Assembly: GCA_023459275.1 (NCBI GenBank) | Contig: JAEWVC010000005.1 | Coordinates: 1 to 34,051 of the forward strand | Direction: 5' to 3' | DNA: 34,051 nucleotides | Source: Bacillota bacterium | Lineage (GTDB): Bacteria > Bacillota > Clostridia > Christensenellales > Aristaeellaceae | In this document: piece after piece, positions 7,458-14,463 of the stretch | Position numbering within the stretch: position 1 is the first letter of the stretch | Layout of the letters: every line of letters begins with the position of its first letter | Translations under genes and position numbers: made by a program | The notes under the pieces: model-generated | The model's database searches: none | What the model was told of the DNA's origin: nothing | Seen by the model: only the letters and a program-made list of their open reading frames with translations

Positions 7458-7961
7458 ATGGGATCGGAATTGACAAGTGCCATCAAACTCAATACAGAGG
7501 TTCTGTTTACAAATGCAAGTATTATGCTGCAAACGTGTAATCTCGATTTTGTTCTCTGCGATATGCCTATATGGAAACATGCATATCATATGTTGCATTC
7601 TCTCGATCAATGGTATATCAATCCGAACGAGTATACGGAACCTGCTTTTCACGAACCGAATTTGAACTCTTTGGACATTGAAAGCAAAACGATGCTCTCA
7701 AGAAATGAACTATTGCAATATCTTGGCAGCATGAAGGCAAAAATCATGGACTATTTGGATACGCTGACTGATGAAATGCTGTATGGTATTCCATCGGGTT
7801 GTAAATCCAATCGGTTGAGCTTGATTCTTTCGCAGTTCCGCCATTTTTACGCTCATTTAGGCAACATAAACGCTACAACCATCATAGAAACCAATAAATG
7901 GCCGCGGGTTATTGGCATAACCGGGAAAAGCGGAAAATCAGTTGGAGGGCATTATGAATAA
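7458..7961 (+). CDS. DinB/YfiT-like helical-bundle protein
   Basis: A 167-residue protein that fits the DinB superfamily of metal-binding four-helix bundles. Candidate metal ligands are the histidines in WKHAYHMLHSLDQW (41, 44, 47) and the HxxxH in FRHFYAHLGNI (about 130-140). DinB-like proteins include thiol-dependent (bacillithiol or mycothiol) transferases and DNA-damage-induced proteins of unknown function. The ATG follows TAAGGAG. Downstream of copy B of the promoter repeat, the gene would form a single-gene unit. Substrate is unknown. Confidence 0.65.
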   Translation: MGSELTSAIKLNTEVLFTNASIMLQTCNLDFVLCDMPIWKHAYHMLHSLDQWYINPNEYTEPAFHEPNLNSLDIESKTMLSRNELLQYLGSMKAKIMDYLDTLTDEMLYGIPSGCKSNRLSLILSQFRHFYAHLGNINATTIIETNKWPRVIGITGKSGKSVGGHYE

Positions 7962-7996
7962 ACAGCTATCCGCAAAACGCGCATAACAAGAAGCCG

Positions 7997-8154
7997 TCAA
8001 ATCTCAATTCCCAGGTTCCCTTCATCGCTATGCACACCGCAGGCGCATTATCCGCAGCCGGCTTGGCTGTCTTGTGAAAGACCGGTTCCCCTGATATACT
8101 GTCTGACAGACGGCGCATATGCCTTGATGGCCGATAAACAAGAATTTATCGAGT
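7997..8154 (+). repeat. promoter/operator intergenic repeat, copy C
   Basis: The best-preserved copy. TTGTGA (8072-8077), 17-bp spacer, TATACT (8095-8100) and perfect palindrome GTCTGACAGAC (8101-8111). The upstream half includes CCTTCATCGCTATGCACACC and GGCGCATTATCCGCAGCCGG. Downstream it encodes a possible 9-residue upstream ORF, MADKQEFIE, ending in TAG at 8154-8156. It lies between the DinB-like gene and the next acetyltransferase. Confidence 0.8.
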
Positions 8155-8190
8155 AGTTTTGAACTACAGATTATTTGTGGGGAGGTATTC

Positions 8191-8634
8191 ATGATAGTGG
8201 AAGTAAATGGTGGTAATATTGTATCTGCTGCAAAGATTCATTCAGAATCATGGAAAGAATCTCATAAGAGCTTTTGTAGCATAGACTTAATTAAACAGCA
8301 TACAGTTGAACGCCAAGAAGAGTATCTGCGTAATGAAATGAAGGCCGGAAAAAAAGTGTATATGCTGATGGAAAAAAATCCTGTCGGTATTGTATCCGTT
8401 CACGAAAGCCTGATTGAAAATTTATATGTTCTACCTAATGAGCAGCACAATGGGTATGGCTCAAAGCTCCTGCTGTTTGCAATACAACAGTGTTCGGAGG
8501 TACCGACTCTTTGGGTATTGGAAAATAATCAAAAGGCGTATTCCCTTTATTTCAAATATGGCTTTCGGGAAACGGGAAGGCAAAACAAACTATCTGACAA
8601 CCTTTCTGAAATCGAAATGAAGTGCGCGAAATGA
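8191..8634 (+). CDS. GNAT family N-acetyltransferase
   Basis: A 147-residue GNAT protein. The acetyl-CoA motif is clear: IENLYVLPNEQHNGYGSKLL (about residues 73-92), with QHNGYG as the Q/RxxGxG/A loop, followed by LWVLENNQKAYSLYFKYGF (about 107-125), the standard beta5-alpha4 region. GGGGAGG lies 6 nt before the ATG. It is a single-gene unit behind repeat copy C and AT-rich like its neighbours. The substrate (small amine, antibiotic or protein N-terminus) cannot be told. Confidence 0.88.
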   Translation: MIVEVNGGNIVSAAKIHSESWKESHKSFCSIDLIKQHTVERQEEYLRNEMKAGKKVYMLMEKNPVGIVSVHESLIENLYVLPNEQHNGYGSKLLLFAIQQCSEVPTLWVLENNQKAYSLYFKYGFRETGRQNKLSDNLSEIEMKCAK

Positions 8635-8649
8635 GTATAGTGTAGATTC

Positions 8650-8760
8650 GGCAAATTCCAATTCGCAGGACCCTTCATCGCTATTCACACTCGCAGGCGC
8701 ATTCCCTGCAGCGGGCTTGACAGTCTTTGTTGGGCCGTTTCCCCTGATATACGATCAGGC
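8650..8760 (+). repeat. promoter/operator intergenic repeat, copy D (diverged)
   Basis: The upstream half is well kept (CAAATTCCAATTCGCAGGAC, CCTTCATCGCTATTCACAC, GGCGCATTCCCTGCAGCGGG). The promoter part is altered: GATATACG replaces GATATACTG, the -35 is weak, and the GTCTGACAGAC palindrome is replaced by ATCAGGCAGG. TTGACA at 8717-8722 is too far (25 bp) from the TATACG to serve it. Confidence 0.65.
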
Positions 8761-8815
8761 AGGTAGCGCTTGTGCTCTGTTCCCCGGCAAGCCTGCGTTG
8801 GACGAAGGAGAATTT

Positions 8816-9043
8816 ATGAAAATATACAAAGTGTTCATATGGGGCAACCCTTTGGTTTGCCCTATCTGCAATCAAAGGCTCTTTTCTGTGAGGAAAATCA
8901 AAATCACGGATCATGATACGCCCGTTTCGCCTGAGGTCCGGTATTTGTTCGAATGCGAAAAGTGCGGACATGGCATGCTGTTTGGCGCGGTTACGCGGTG
9001 GGAGCCGGAAGAGGAACATAATTTTCGGCTTGAGGAAGCATGA
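8816..9043 (+). CDS. small zinc-ribbon protein of unknown function
   Basis: A 75-residue protein with two CxxC knuckles, C15-P-I-C18 and C47-E-K-C50, separated by 28 residues, as in zinc ribbons. The rest has no recognised domain; the tail is acidic (EPEEEHN). The ATG at 8816 has GAAGGAG (8804-8810) 5 nt upstream; an open frame extends further 5' into the repeat but lacks a start with a good site. It may bind nucleic acid or act as a metal-binding adaptor; this is inference. Confidence 0.6.
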   Translation: MKIYKVFIWGNPLVCPICNQRLFSVRKIKITDHDTPVSPEVRYLFECEKCGHGMLFGAVTRWEPEEEHNFRLEEA

Positions 9044-9052
9044 AATAATGCA

Positions 9053-9180
9053 AATATCCGGAATCCAATTTGCGCTTTTCCAAACGCTGTCCATAGGCAC
9101 AGGCGCTTTTGCATGGGTGGGTTTTCCCGCCCGGCAGACCGGAACTTTTCGCAAGGGTTTTTGCATCCTGTACGGAGGCT
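9053..9180 (+). repeat. degenerate copy of the island repeat (low confidence)
   Basis: The gap between the zinc-ribbon gene and the HAD gene keeps pieces resembling the repeat: GGAATCCAATTTGCGC, GGCACAGGCGCTTTTGCATG and a late CCGGAAC-TTTTCGC. No promoter or palindrome remains. A GGAGG (9174-9178) serves the HAD gene. Confidence 0.3.
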
Positions 9181-9184
9181 TTTT

Positions 9185-9751
9185 ATGAAAATTGCGGCTT
9201 TTATCGATTTCCAGGGCACCCTTGGCGGGGGCGGCCTCGACGATATACGGTCGCTTGATCTGTTTCCATTTTCCGCGGAGGCAATCAAAAAGTTGAATGA
9301 CCGTGATATTTTGGCAATAGGCATTACCAACCAGTCCCACATATCCAAGGGAGAGCTCACATGGCACGAATATGCCGAAAAGCTACATGCGCTGAAGGAT
9401 GAGCTTGCTTTGCAGGACAGCGCGCATTTTGATGCCGTTTATTGCTGCCCGCACATGGAGTCCGATCATTGCGGATGCAGGAAACCGCTGACGGGCATGG
9501 TGGACGCAGCCTGCGCGGATTTTGAAATAGACCTTGCGGAGTCTTATGTCATTGGGGATATGGGCATGTCTGATATGGTATTGGCCCGGAATATAGGCGC
9601 GAAAGGCATTCTCGTTTTGACCGGCGTCGGAAAAGGAAGCCTTCACGAATACCGGCACACCTGGCAGGATGTTAAGCCGTATTATGTTGCAGATACCCTT
9701 TTGGATGCCGTTACCCAAATCTTAAAAAACATGGATATATTTGATGGCTAA
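9185..9751 (+). CDS. HAD-IIIA phosphatase, GmhB-like, with altered motif I
   Basis: A 188-residue HAD protein most like D-glycero-D-manno-heptose-1,7-bisphosphate or histidinol-phosphate phosphatases. Motif I is FIDFQGTLG: D8 would be the nucleophile but the usual second Asp (DxD) is Q10. Motif II is ITNQS (47-51), K100 sits in CRKP, and motif IV is GDMGMSD (D125, D130). The structural zinc loop C88-P-H90 ... C96-G-C98 of GmhB is kept. The ATG at 9185 has GGAGG 6 nt upstream; a longer frame from 9113 overlaps repeat remnants. No other heptose genes are near, so the substrate is open. Confidence 0.8.
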   Translation: MKIAAFIDFQGTLGGGGLDDIRSLDLFPFSAEAIKKLNDRDILAIGITNQSHISKGELTWHEYAEKLHALKDELALQDSAHFDAVYCCPHMESDHCGCRKPLTGMVDAACADFEIDLAESYVIGDMGMSDMVLARNIGAKGILVLTGVGKGSLHEYRHTWQDVKPYYVADTLLDAVTQILKNMDIFDG

Positions 9752-9836
9752 TAATATTTGGAAATAGCATGAGGCCGTCTAAAGATTGGCCGGGAACCCC
9801 CAAAGCCTCTGAAAAAAGAAAAGCGGGGAGCTAAGC

Positions 9837-10355
9837 ATGGTGCAGCGTTCAAAGGAAAAAAGCCCAGCCAGGGAGAACGGCCTGATCCGTGTGCTGTTTT
9901 TGATCTATCTGCTCTTTCTTTTTTGGGCGGTCCTCTGGAAATTCAACATGCCCTACATTGGGGACGGCACCCTCCGGCACATCAACGTAACGCCGTTCCA
10001 GGGCAATACCCTGTCTGAAATGCGCTTCAACATCCTGGTTTTCATGCCGTTCGGGCTTTATATTTCCATGCTCGCGCCAAAGCGCGCCTTTGCCGTGCGG
10101 GTTTGCCTGGCGCTTCTTTGCAGCGCGCTTTTTGAAGTGCTGCAGTACGCCCTGGCCATAGGGCGCAGCGATATCACCGATTTGATCCTCAATACCTTGG
10201 GCGGCGTGGCCGGGATGGCGTTTTTTTCCCTGCTGTCCAGGTTGCTTGGCAAAAAGGCCCCCAAGGCCTTGCGGGGCGTTTGCGTTGCCGTCACCGTTCT
10301 TGTGCTGGCTGTCGCGGGATTTTTCGTGCTTCGCGGGCGCATACGCATTGTTTAA
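9837..10355 (+). CDS. VanZ-like membrane protein
   Basis: A 172-residue protein with about four or five membrane segments (about 18-36, 60-80, 85-105, 115-137 and 147-166) and VanZ-family signatures: HINVTPFQ (about 45-52), NILVFMPFGLYISML (about 64-78) and SDITDLILNTLGGVAG (about 111-126). VanZ of Tn1546 gives low-level teicoplanin resistance; most chromosomal homologues have no assigned role. GCGGGGAG precedes the ATG. A second VanZ-like gene lies at 11447. Confidence 0.85.
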   Translation: MVQRSKEKSPARENGLIRVLFLIYLLFLFWAVLWKFNMPYIGDGTLRHINVTPFQGNTLSEMRFNILVFMPFGLYISMLAPKRAFAVRVCLALLCSALFEVLQYALAIGRSDITDLILNTLGGVAGMAFFSLLSRLLGKKAPKALRGVCVAVTVLVLAVAGFFVLRGRIRIV

Positions 10356-10393
10356 AATCTTTTATGCCCGCCAGGCCCCGGCGTTCCGCATCT

Positions 10394-10422
10394 CATTGTT
10401 GCGCTATAGCGTGCGATATAAT
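10394..10422 (+). promoter_or_regulatory. possible promoter before the two-domain acetyltransferase
   Basis: A consensus -10 TATAAT (10417-10422) lies 17 bp after a weak -35 (CATTGT, 10394-10399), or 15 bp after TTGTTG (10396-10401). The spacer contains the palindrome CGCTATAGCG. This promoter is unrelated to the island repeat. Confidence 0.4.
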
Positions 10423-10491
10423 AAAATAAGATACAGGCAAGCAGAAATTGTAAGGCCATCTTTCAATCTATTCTGGCGGAGGTCAAGGCGC

Positions 10492-11385
10492 ATGGGCATA
10501 CAGATCAGGCATTACCCCCAGGAGGCATTTTGCGCCGATTTTTTCCGGGTGGCAGATTTCCTGAAACAGCATGGGGCGCATGGCCTGAACACAAATTGGC
10601 ACTGGGCAAGGTGGGAATGGCTTCTGGGGCATCCGAATCTTGACAAGGCGACGCTGCCGCAAATCGGCATTTTTGAGCAGGATGGCAAAATTGTCGGTAT
10701 TGCAACGCACGACATGAGGCCTGGACGGGCCTACATTGTTTGTAATCCCGGTTTTCAGCACATCAAACCCGAAATGGTCCAATATGCAGAAGAAAACCTG
10801 GCGAACAACGGGGAATCCGGCATCTATATTCATGACAAAGATGAAGTTTTAATTGACTGTGCCAAAGCCAGCGGATACGGCGTTTGTGATCAAAAAGAAT
10901 ATGTGCTTGCACGGGATTTAAGAAAAGGCGGTTTATCTTATAAACTTGACAGTGGCTTTTATATTACAGATTATTCTATCAGCAAAGACCAGAGCAAGTA
11001 CAGCCGTGTCATTTGGAAAGGCTTTAACCACGAGGGGCTTCCGCCAATTGTTACAGAAACGGATGCCTTAGGGACGCCGCACGAAAACCCCGAGCTCGCG
11101 GTATTTGTTGCGGCTCCTGATGGCGAATACGCCGCTCACTGCGGAACATGGTACCTTTCCGGGACAAAAGAAGCATACATTGAACCCGTTGTCACCGTTC
11201 CGGAGCACCGGAAACGCGGGTTGGGGAAGGCGGCGGTCTATGAAAGCATCGCCCGCTGCATGAAAATGGGGGCGCAGACAGCCCTTGTCCTATCGAATCA
11301 ACAATTCTATCACAAAATTGGATTTGAAGCGTGTTCCGTTTACACATTATGGAAGAAGAATGTGAACGCACGCCCGGCACCATAG
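10492..11385 (+). CDS. GNAT acetyltransferase, probably two-domain
   Basis: A 297-residue protein. The C-terminal part holds a clear GNAT motif: IEPVVTVPEHRKRGLGKAAV (about residues 227-246), with RKRGLG as the acetyl-CoA loop, followed by ALVLSNQQFYHKIGFE (about 264-279). The N-terminal half (LPQIGIFEQDGKIVGIATHD, about 56-75) resembles a degenerate second GNAT fold. The ATG at 10492 follows GGCGGAGG (10476-10483); an open frame extends upstream to 10246 but overlaps the VanZ gene. Substrate unknown; an antibiotic-modifying role is only a guess from context. Confidence 0.8.
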   Translation: MGIQIRHYPQEAFCADFFRVADFLKQHGAHGLNTNWHWARWEWLLGHPNLDKATLPQIGIFEQDGKIVGIATHDMRPGRAYIVCNPGFQHIKPEMVQYAEENLANNGESGIYIHDKDEVLIDCAKASGYGVCDQKEYVLARDLRKGGLSYKLDSGFYITDYSISKDQSKYSRVIWKGFNHEGLPPIVTETDALGTPHENPELAVFVAAPDGEYAAHCGTWYLSGTKEAYIEPVVTVPEHRKRGLGKAAVYESIARCMKMGAQTALVLSNQQFYHKIGFEACSVYTLWKKNVNARPAP

Positions 11386-11446
11386 GCAGAACCTGGGGCG
11401 CCAATTCCTATTTGCGGTACGGGTTGCTTCTACATGAGGATCAGCT

Positions 11447-11947
11447 ATGAATTTCCACGGGATTGCCCTCTATACCCTGCGGGCGGCAGGTTTTGCGGCG
11501 GCTGCCTGCGGTATCTACGCGCTGGTTGTCAAAATGCGCGGCAAGCCGCTGTCCCTTGGGCGGCTGCTTTCCGTGTTCTATATCGCTGCACTTACGGAGA
11601 TCACCGTGCTGCGCGGCGGCATCGCCTGGAAAGACCTCTTGGATGCCCGGCGTTTCGCGGTGCAGTGGATCCCCTTTCAGACGACGATTGACGAATTCAA
11701 AAGCGGGGTGTGGCCGTTCATCTACCATGTGGGCGGAAACATGGCATGGTTTTTTCCCCTGGGATTCATCCTTCGCAGGAAATCCGTCTGGAAAGCGCTG
11801 CTGGCCGGAATATTGCTTTCCGCCGCGATTGAATGCCTGCAATGGGTATTAATGACCGGCATGACGGACGTGGACGACGTGATCCTTAACGCCTGCGGCA
11901 CCTTGCTGGGTTTCCTGCTGGCAAAGGGAAGAAAGCAGACTGGGTGA
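11447..11947 (+). CDS. second VanZ-like membrane protein
   Basis: A 166-residue membrane protein with VanZ features: QWIPFQTTIDEFKSG (about 73-87), GGNMAWFFPLGFILRR (about 96-111), AIECLQWVLMTGMTDVDDVI (about 128-147) and NACGTLLGFLL at the end. Likely membrane segments are about 10-28, 37-52, 98-110, 115-135 and 145-160. It starts 61 nt after the acetyltransferase stop and may share its transcript. The ribosome binding site is weak (GAGGA). It is distinct from the VanZ-like gene at 9837, so this is not a recent duplication. Confidence 0.82.
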   Translation: MNFHGIALYTLRAAGFAAAACGIYALVVKMRGKPLSLGRLLSVFYIAALTEITVLRGGIAWKDLLDARRFAVQWIPFQTTIDEFKSGVWPFIYHVGGNMAWFFPLGFILRRKSVWKALLAGILLSAAIECLQWVLMTGMTDVDDVILNACGTLLGFLLAKGRKQTG

Positions 11948-11974
11948 ACCGGGCAGGCAAACCTTCAAACGCCG

Positions 11975-12045
11975 CTCATCCGCTCAGGCGCGTCTCCCGC
12001 GGCGCATGCGTCCTCCGCCCGCAAACAGGAATTTGCCGAGGGGAT
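11975..12045 (+). repeat. remnant of the island repeat
   Basis: CGCTCATCCGCTCAGGCGCG, GGCGCATGCGTCCTCCG and especially CGCAAACAGGAATTTGCCGA match, in order, parts of the repeat (compare GATAAACAAGAATTTATCGA in copy C). No -35/-10 pair or palindrome survives. Confidence 0.4.
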
Positions 12046-12082
12046 AATTTCACGGAGTGTTTTGAAAGGACCGGTACGAATT

Positions 12083-12628
12083 ATGCAGCAAAATACGATC
12101 AAAATAAGTCCAGTCGGAAAAAACAATTGGAATGCATTTGAAACCTTTTTCGAATCCAAGGGGATCTTGCGCAACTGTTGGTGTATGGCTTGGCGCATGA
12201 CAAAAGAAGAAAAGAAAAACAACACACCCACATGCCGAAAACAATATATAAAAGACCGAGTCGAGGCAGACATACCAATCGGTCTTTTGGCAAATGATAA
12301 CGGGCAGGCAATCGCCTGGTGTTCAGTCGCCCCCAAAGACGGACATAAAGGTTTGGGCGGCAACGATACTCTTGATAATGTATGGTCGCTCACCTGTTTT
12401 TATATATTGCCGAAATATAGAAAACAGGGCATGGCGCATATCCTTATTGAAGCCGCAAAGCAATACGCAAAAAACAACGGCGGCCAGTATCTGGAAGCCT
12501 ATCCTGTTGAAGAAGATTCCCCCAGTTACCGTCACATGGGTTTCGTTAAAACTTTTGAAAAAGCAGGCTTTGTATACATTGAAAAGGCAGGAATCAGGCG
12601 CAATGTTATGATATATACATTGGAGTAG
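12083..12628 (+). CDS. GNAT family N-acetyltransferase
   Basis: A 181-residue GNAT protein of the group carrying a conserved RNCWCMAWRMT segment (about residues 32-42). The acetyl-CoA motif is SLTCFYILPKYRKQGMAHIL (about 102-121) with YRKQGMA as the loop, and an EAYPVEEDSPSYRHMGF segment (about 140-156) completes the fold. The ATG at 12083 is preferred; a TTG at 12062 in frame has CGGAG close upstream and would add seven residues. The gene is AT-rich. Substrate unknown. Confidence 0.85.
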   Translation: MQQNTIKISPVGKNNWNAFETFFESKGILRNCWCMAWRMTKEEKKNNTPTCRKQYIKDRVEADIPIGLLANDNGQAIAWCSVAPKDGHKGLGGNDTLDNVWSLTCFYILPKYRKQGMAHILIEAAKQYAKNNGGQYLEAYPVEEDSPSYRHMGFVKTFEKAGFVYIEKAGIRRNVMIYTLE

Positions 12629-12698
12629 TCAAATTCGATTTCATATTGGGCCGTTTTGCTTCACGGAATATTTGGCAGGATACGTTTGCGGAGGGAAG

Positions 12699-13217
12699 AT
12701 GCCAGATCATTTTAAGCAAAAGCTGATTATCATCACCGGTTCGCCCTGCGTGGGCAAAACCGCTGTGGCGGAAGGACTGTTTGAGTCCTTTGAAAACAGC
12801 GCGTATTTCGACGGCGACTGGGCTTGGTGCGTCCATCCGTTTTCAATCGCCGATCCGCGCTTGCGCAGCGGCGACAAAACCATGTCTTTTGCTCTGTCCA
12901 CCTACCTTAATTCAAACTTTGACTATGTCATTTTCTCCTCCGTGGTGGTGATCGGCGAGGCAATCCGGGAGGCCATCCTGAAAGATATCACCGCGAAGGA
13001 TTACACGGTCCTCGCGTTCACATTGAAGTGCTCCGAAGAAACGCTGGTTGAACGCCACAAGAAGCGCGGCGACACCACCGAAGTCGAGTTCAGGTGGTTG
13101 AGGATGGCCCCCCATCCCGGCGATTACATCATCGATACCGACCGCAAAACCATTTCACAGATTGTTGATGAAATAAGAAGCATCATCCATCAGCCTGCCA
13201 AAGCGCAGGGGCGATAA
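12699..13217 (+). CDS. P-loop kinase-like protein
   Basis: A 172-residue P-loop protein. Walker A is GSPCVGKT (14-21) and the layout resembles small nucleotide, shikimate or chloramphenicol phosphotransferase-type kinases: DGDWAWC after the first helix, VIFSSVVV as the second strand, a LID-like ERHKKRGDTTEVEFRW with several basic residues, and DYIIDTDRKT near the end. The ATG at 12699 follows GGAGGGA. It lies 70 nt after the acetyltransferase. The substrate is not evident; a drug-inactivating kinase would suit the island but is inference. Confidence 0.75.
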   Translation: MPDHFKQKLIIITGSPCVGKTAVAEGLFESFENSAYFDGDWAWCVHPFSIADPRLRSGDKTMSFALSTYLNSNFDYVIFSSVVVIGEAIREAILKDITAKDYTVLAFTLKCSEETLVERHKKRGDTTEVEFRWLRMAPHPGDYIIDTDRKTISQIVDEIRSIIHQPAKAQGR

Positions 13218-13237
13218 GCGTCACGCGGGGCTGACGG

Positions 13238-13335
13238 ATCCCAACGGGCCATTTCCCCTCCCATACCGCTTATGCGCGCAGGTGCATTCCCTGCGAAAGA
13301 CTGTTCACTGGAAAGCAGAAATTTGCCGCAGGAGG
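13238..13335 (+). repeat. rearranged remnant of the island repeat
   Basis: ATCCCAACGGGCCATTTCCC resembles the promoter-side block of copy D, GCGCAGGTGCATTCCCTGC resembles its upstream block, and AAAGCAGAAATTTGCCGCAG resembles the tail. The order of the first two is reversed relative to copies B-D, suggesting recombination between copies. Confidence 0.35.
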
Positions 13336-13346
13336 ATTCATATAGG

Positions 13347-13634
13347 ATGGAAGACTGTCAAATAAAAGCAGGCATCCTGCATATCCTGGAGGGACCTTCC
13401 TATGAATTGCTGCATTTCGAGAGGAATCATATGTTTTTTGGCAATATGATTGCCAAAATCAAAGCCGGCGGCCGCGAGTACTGTTTTATATCGGATAGAG
13501 GCGATATCCTTTGTAACGGCAAAGTGGTTTTCTCTTCCGCATATCATATTGCAGGAGAGGATGATTCGCCAAAATATTTTCTAAAAGCAATCGAGCAGCT
13601 CATTCGATCAATTCAGACTGCCAAAACCACTTAG
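13347..13634 (+). CDS. hypothetical protein
   Basis: A 95-residue protein I do not recognise. It alternates short hydrophobic strands (ILHILEGPSYELLHF, NMIAKIKAGGREYCFISD, GKVVFSSAYHI) and ends in a helix (PKYFLKAIEQLIRSIQT), suggesting a small alpha/beta fold. There is no signal peptide or membrane segment. GGAGG (13331-13335) is 11 nt before the ATG, a little long but the best fit. It is a single-gene unit between two repeat remnants. Confidence 0.55.
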   Translation: MEDCQIKAGILHILEGPSYELLHFERNHMFFGNMIAKIKAGGREYCFISDRGDILCNGKVVFSSAYHIAGEDDSPKYFLKAIEQLIRSIQTAKTT

Positions 13635-13644
13635 AACCTATTGA

Positions 13645-13706
13645 AGAACCGGCTCCCGCATGCTGTCTGACGGGCGCGCATGTGTGCTTTGCGGCCCGGT
13701 AAACTT
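13645..13706 (+). repeat. decayed promoter/operator repeat, copy H
   Basis: AACCGGCTCCC, GCATGCTGTCTGACGGGCGC and GGCCCGGTAAAC align with the core of copy C. The -10 is changed from TATACT to CATGCT, the palindrome is half lost (GTCTGACGGGC) and the -35 is gone. It lies directly upstream of the last acetyltransferase. Confidence 0.5.
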
Positions 13707-13737
13707 AGGCATTGCCGCATTATGAAGGAGGAAAAAT

Positions 13738-14238
13738 ATGGAGCTATATACGGATCATCTGATGCTAAAAACAGTTACTGACAGCGATATTGATGAAGTT
13801 GCCCGGATGTGGAAATATGAGAAGGGCAGCATCTCCCCCGAAGATGCCCGGAGAGCTATTGCGTATATGCAGAACAACCATAAGAGGAACAGGCATGGAT
13901 CCATATATCATTTATGCTTCGCTGTTTTTGAAAAAAACGAACGCAGGATTATCGGATGGTGCGGGCTTGACGGGAAATGTTCGCCCGGGCAAACAGTACT
14001 CTTTTATACCATCGGTCAAGCTTACAGAAACAAGGGATACGCAACCCAATGCGCTGCCAAATTGTTTGAATATGCTTTTGAAACCGCAGGCTTGCCATGC
14101 ATTCACGGAGGCTGTCATAAACATAACATCGCTTCCTTTCGGGTGATGGAAAAAGCGGGCATGGTGCAAAATGGGTTCAGTGAAGATGGGGGCCCGCAAT
14201 TTTACATAGACAAAACCAGATATGACGCCTTGAAATGA
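13738..14238 (+). CDS. GNAT acetyltransferase, RimJ/RimL-like
   Basis: A 166-residue GNAT protein of the RimJ/RimL type: N-terminal TDHLMLKTVTDSDIDEV (about 5-21), IIGWCGLDG (about 73-81), FYTIGQAYRNKGYATQ (about 91-106) with the YRNKGYA acetyl-CoA loop, and HKHNIASFRVMEKAGM (about 127-142), the family's N-x-x-S-x-R-V/x-E-K-x-G-x pattern. AAGGAGG lies just before the ATG. It closes the accessory island and is followed by a terminator-like hairpin. The target could be a protein N-terminus or a small molecule. Confidence 0.9.
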   Translation: MELYTDHLMLKTVTDSDIDEVARMWKYEKGSISPEDARRAIAYMQNNHKRNRHGSIYHLCFAVFEKNERRIIGWCGLDGKCSPGQTVLFYTIGQAYRNKGYATQCAAKLFEYAFETAGLPCIHGGCHKHNIASFRVMEKAGMVQNGFSEDGGPQFYIDKTRYDALK

Positions 14239-14280
14239 ATTTACGTCTTATACCTTGTATTCAATATGAAGTTTTCCGGA

Positions 14281-14330
14281 GGGGTGCGGAGAGGCCGCTT
14301 TTTCAAAAGGGGCCTCCCCGCCCTCTTCTT
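14281..14330 (+). terminator. terminator-like hairpin after the last island gene
   Basis: GCGGAGAGGCC (14286-14296) pairs, with one mismatch, with GGCCTCCCCGC, around a CTTTTTCAAAAG centre; TCTTCTTG follows. It belongs to the same structural type as the elements at 16543-16580 and 31501-31528. Confidence 0.55.
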
Positions 14331-14353
14331 GAATGCGGCCCCCGCGTCTTTCC

Positions 14354-14440
14354 TTGACAGGAATTATCCCTCTCCTATATAATGTAGCGAATTGCAGGAT
14401 TTCACCTTGCAGCGGCCGTCCCAAAGACGAAGGCGGCCGC
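14354..14440 (+). promoter_or_regulatory. alaS promoter and leader hairpin
   Basis: -35 TTGACA (14354-14359), 18-bp spacer and -10 TATAAT (14378-14383). The short leader folds GCGGCCG (14412-14418) with CGGCCGC (14434-14440). No T-box signature is present, so tRNA-sensing attenuation is not supported here. Confidence 0.75.
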
Positions 14441-14463
14441 AGGGATAAAAGGAGCGAGATGTT

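Noticed and set aside
10246..10491. An extra 82 N-terminal residues on the two-domain acetyltransferase
   Set aside because: The extension overlaps the VanZ-like gene in another frame, and the ATG at 10492 has a good GGCGGAGG site.
6648..13706. CRISPR array
   Set aside because: Repeats are about 80-150 bp, diverged and separated by whole genes, not short regular spacers; no cas genes are present.
6600..14240. Integron with attC sites
   Set aside because: The cassette-like layout is suggestive, but I could not find paired GTTRRRY/RYYYAAC core sites in the repeats and no integron integrase is in the window.
14384..14463. T-box riboswitch before alaS
   Set aside because: The leader is only about 75 nt and lacks the T-box sequence and a terminator/antiterminator pair.
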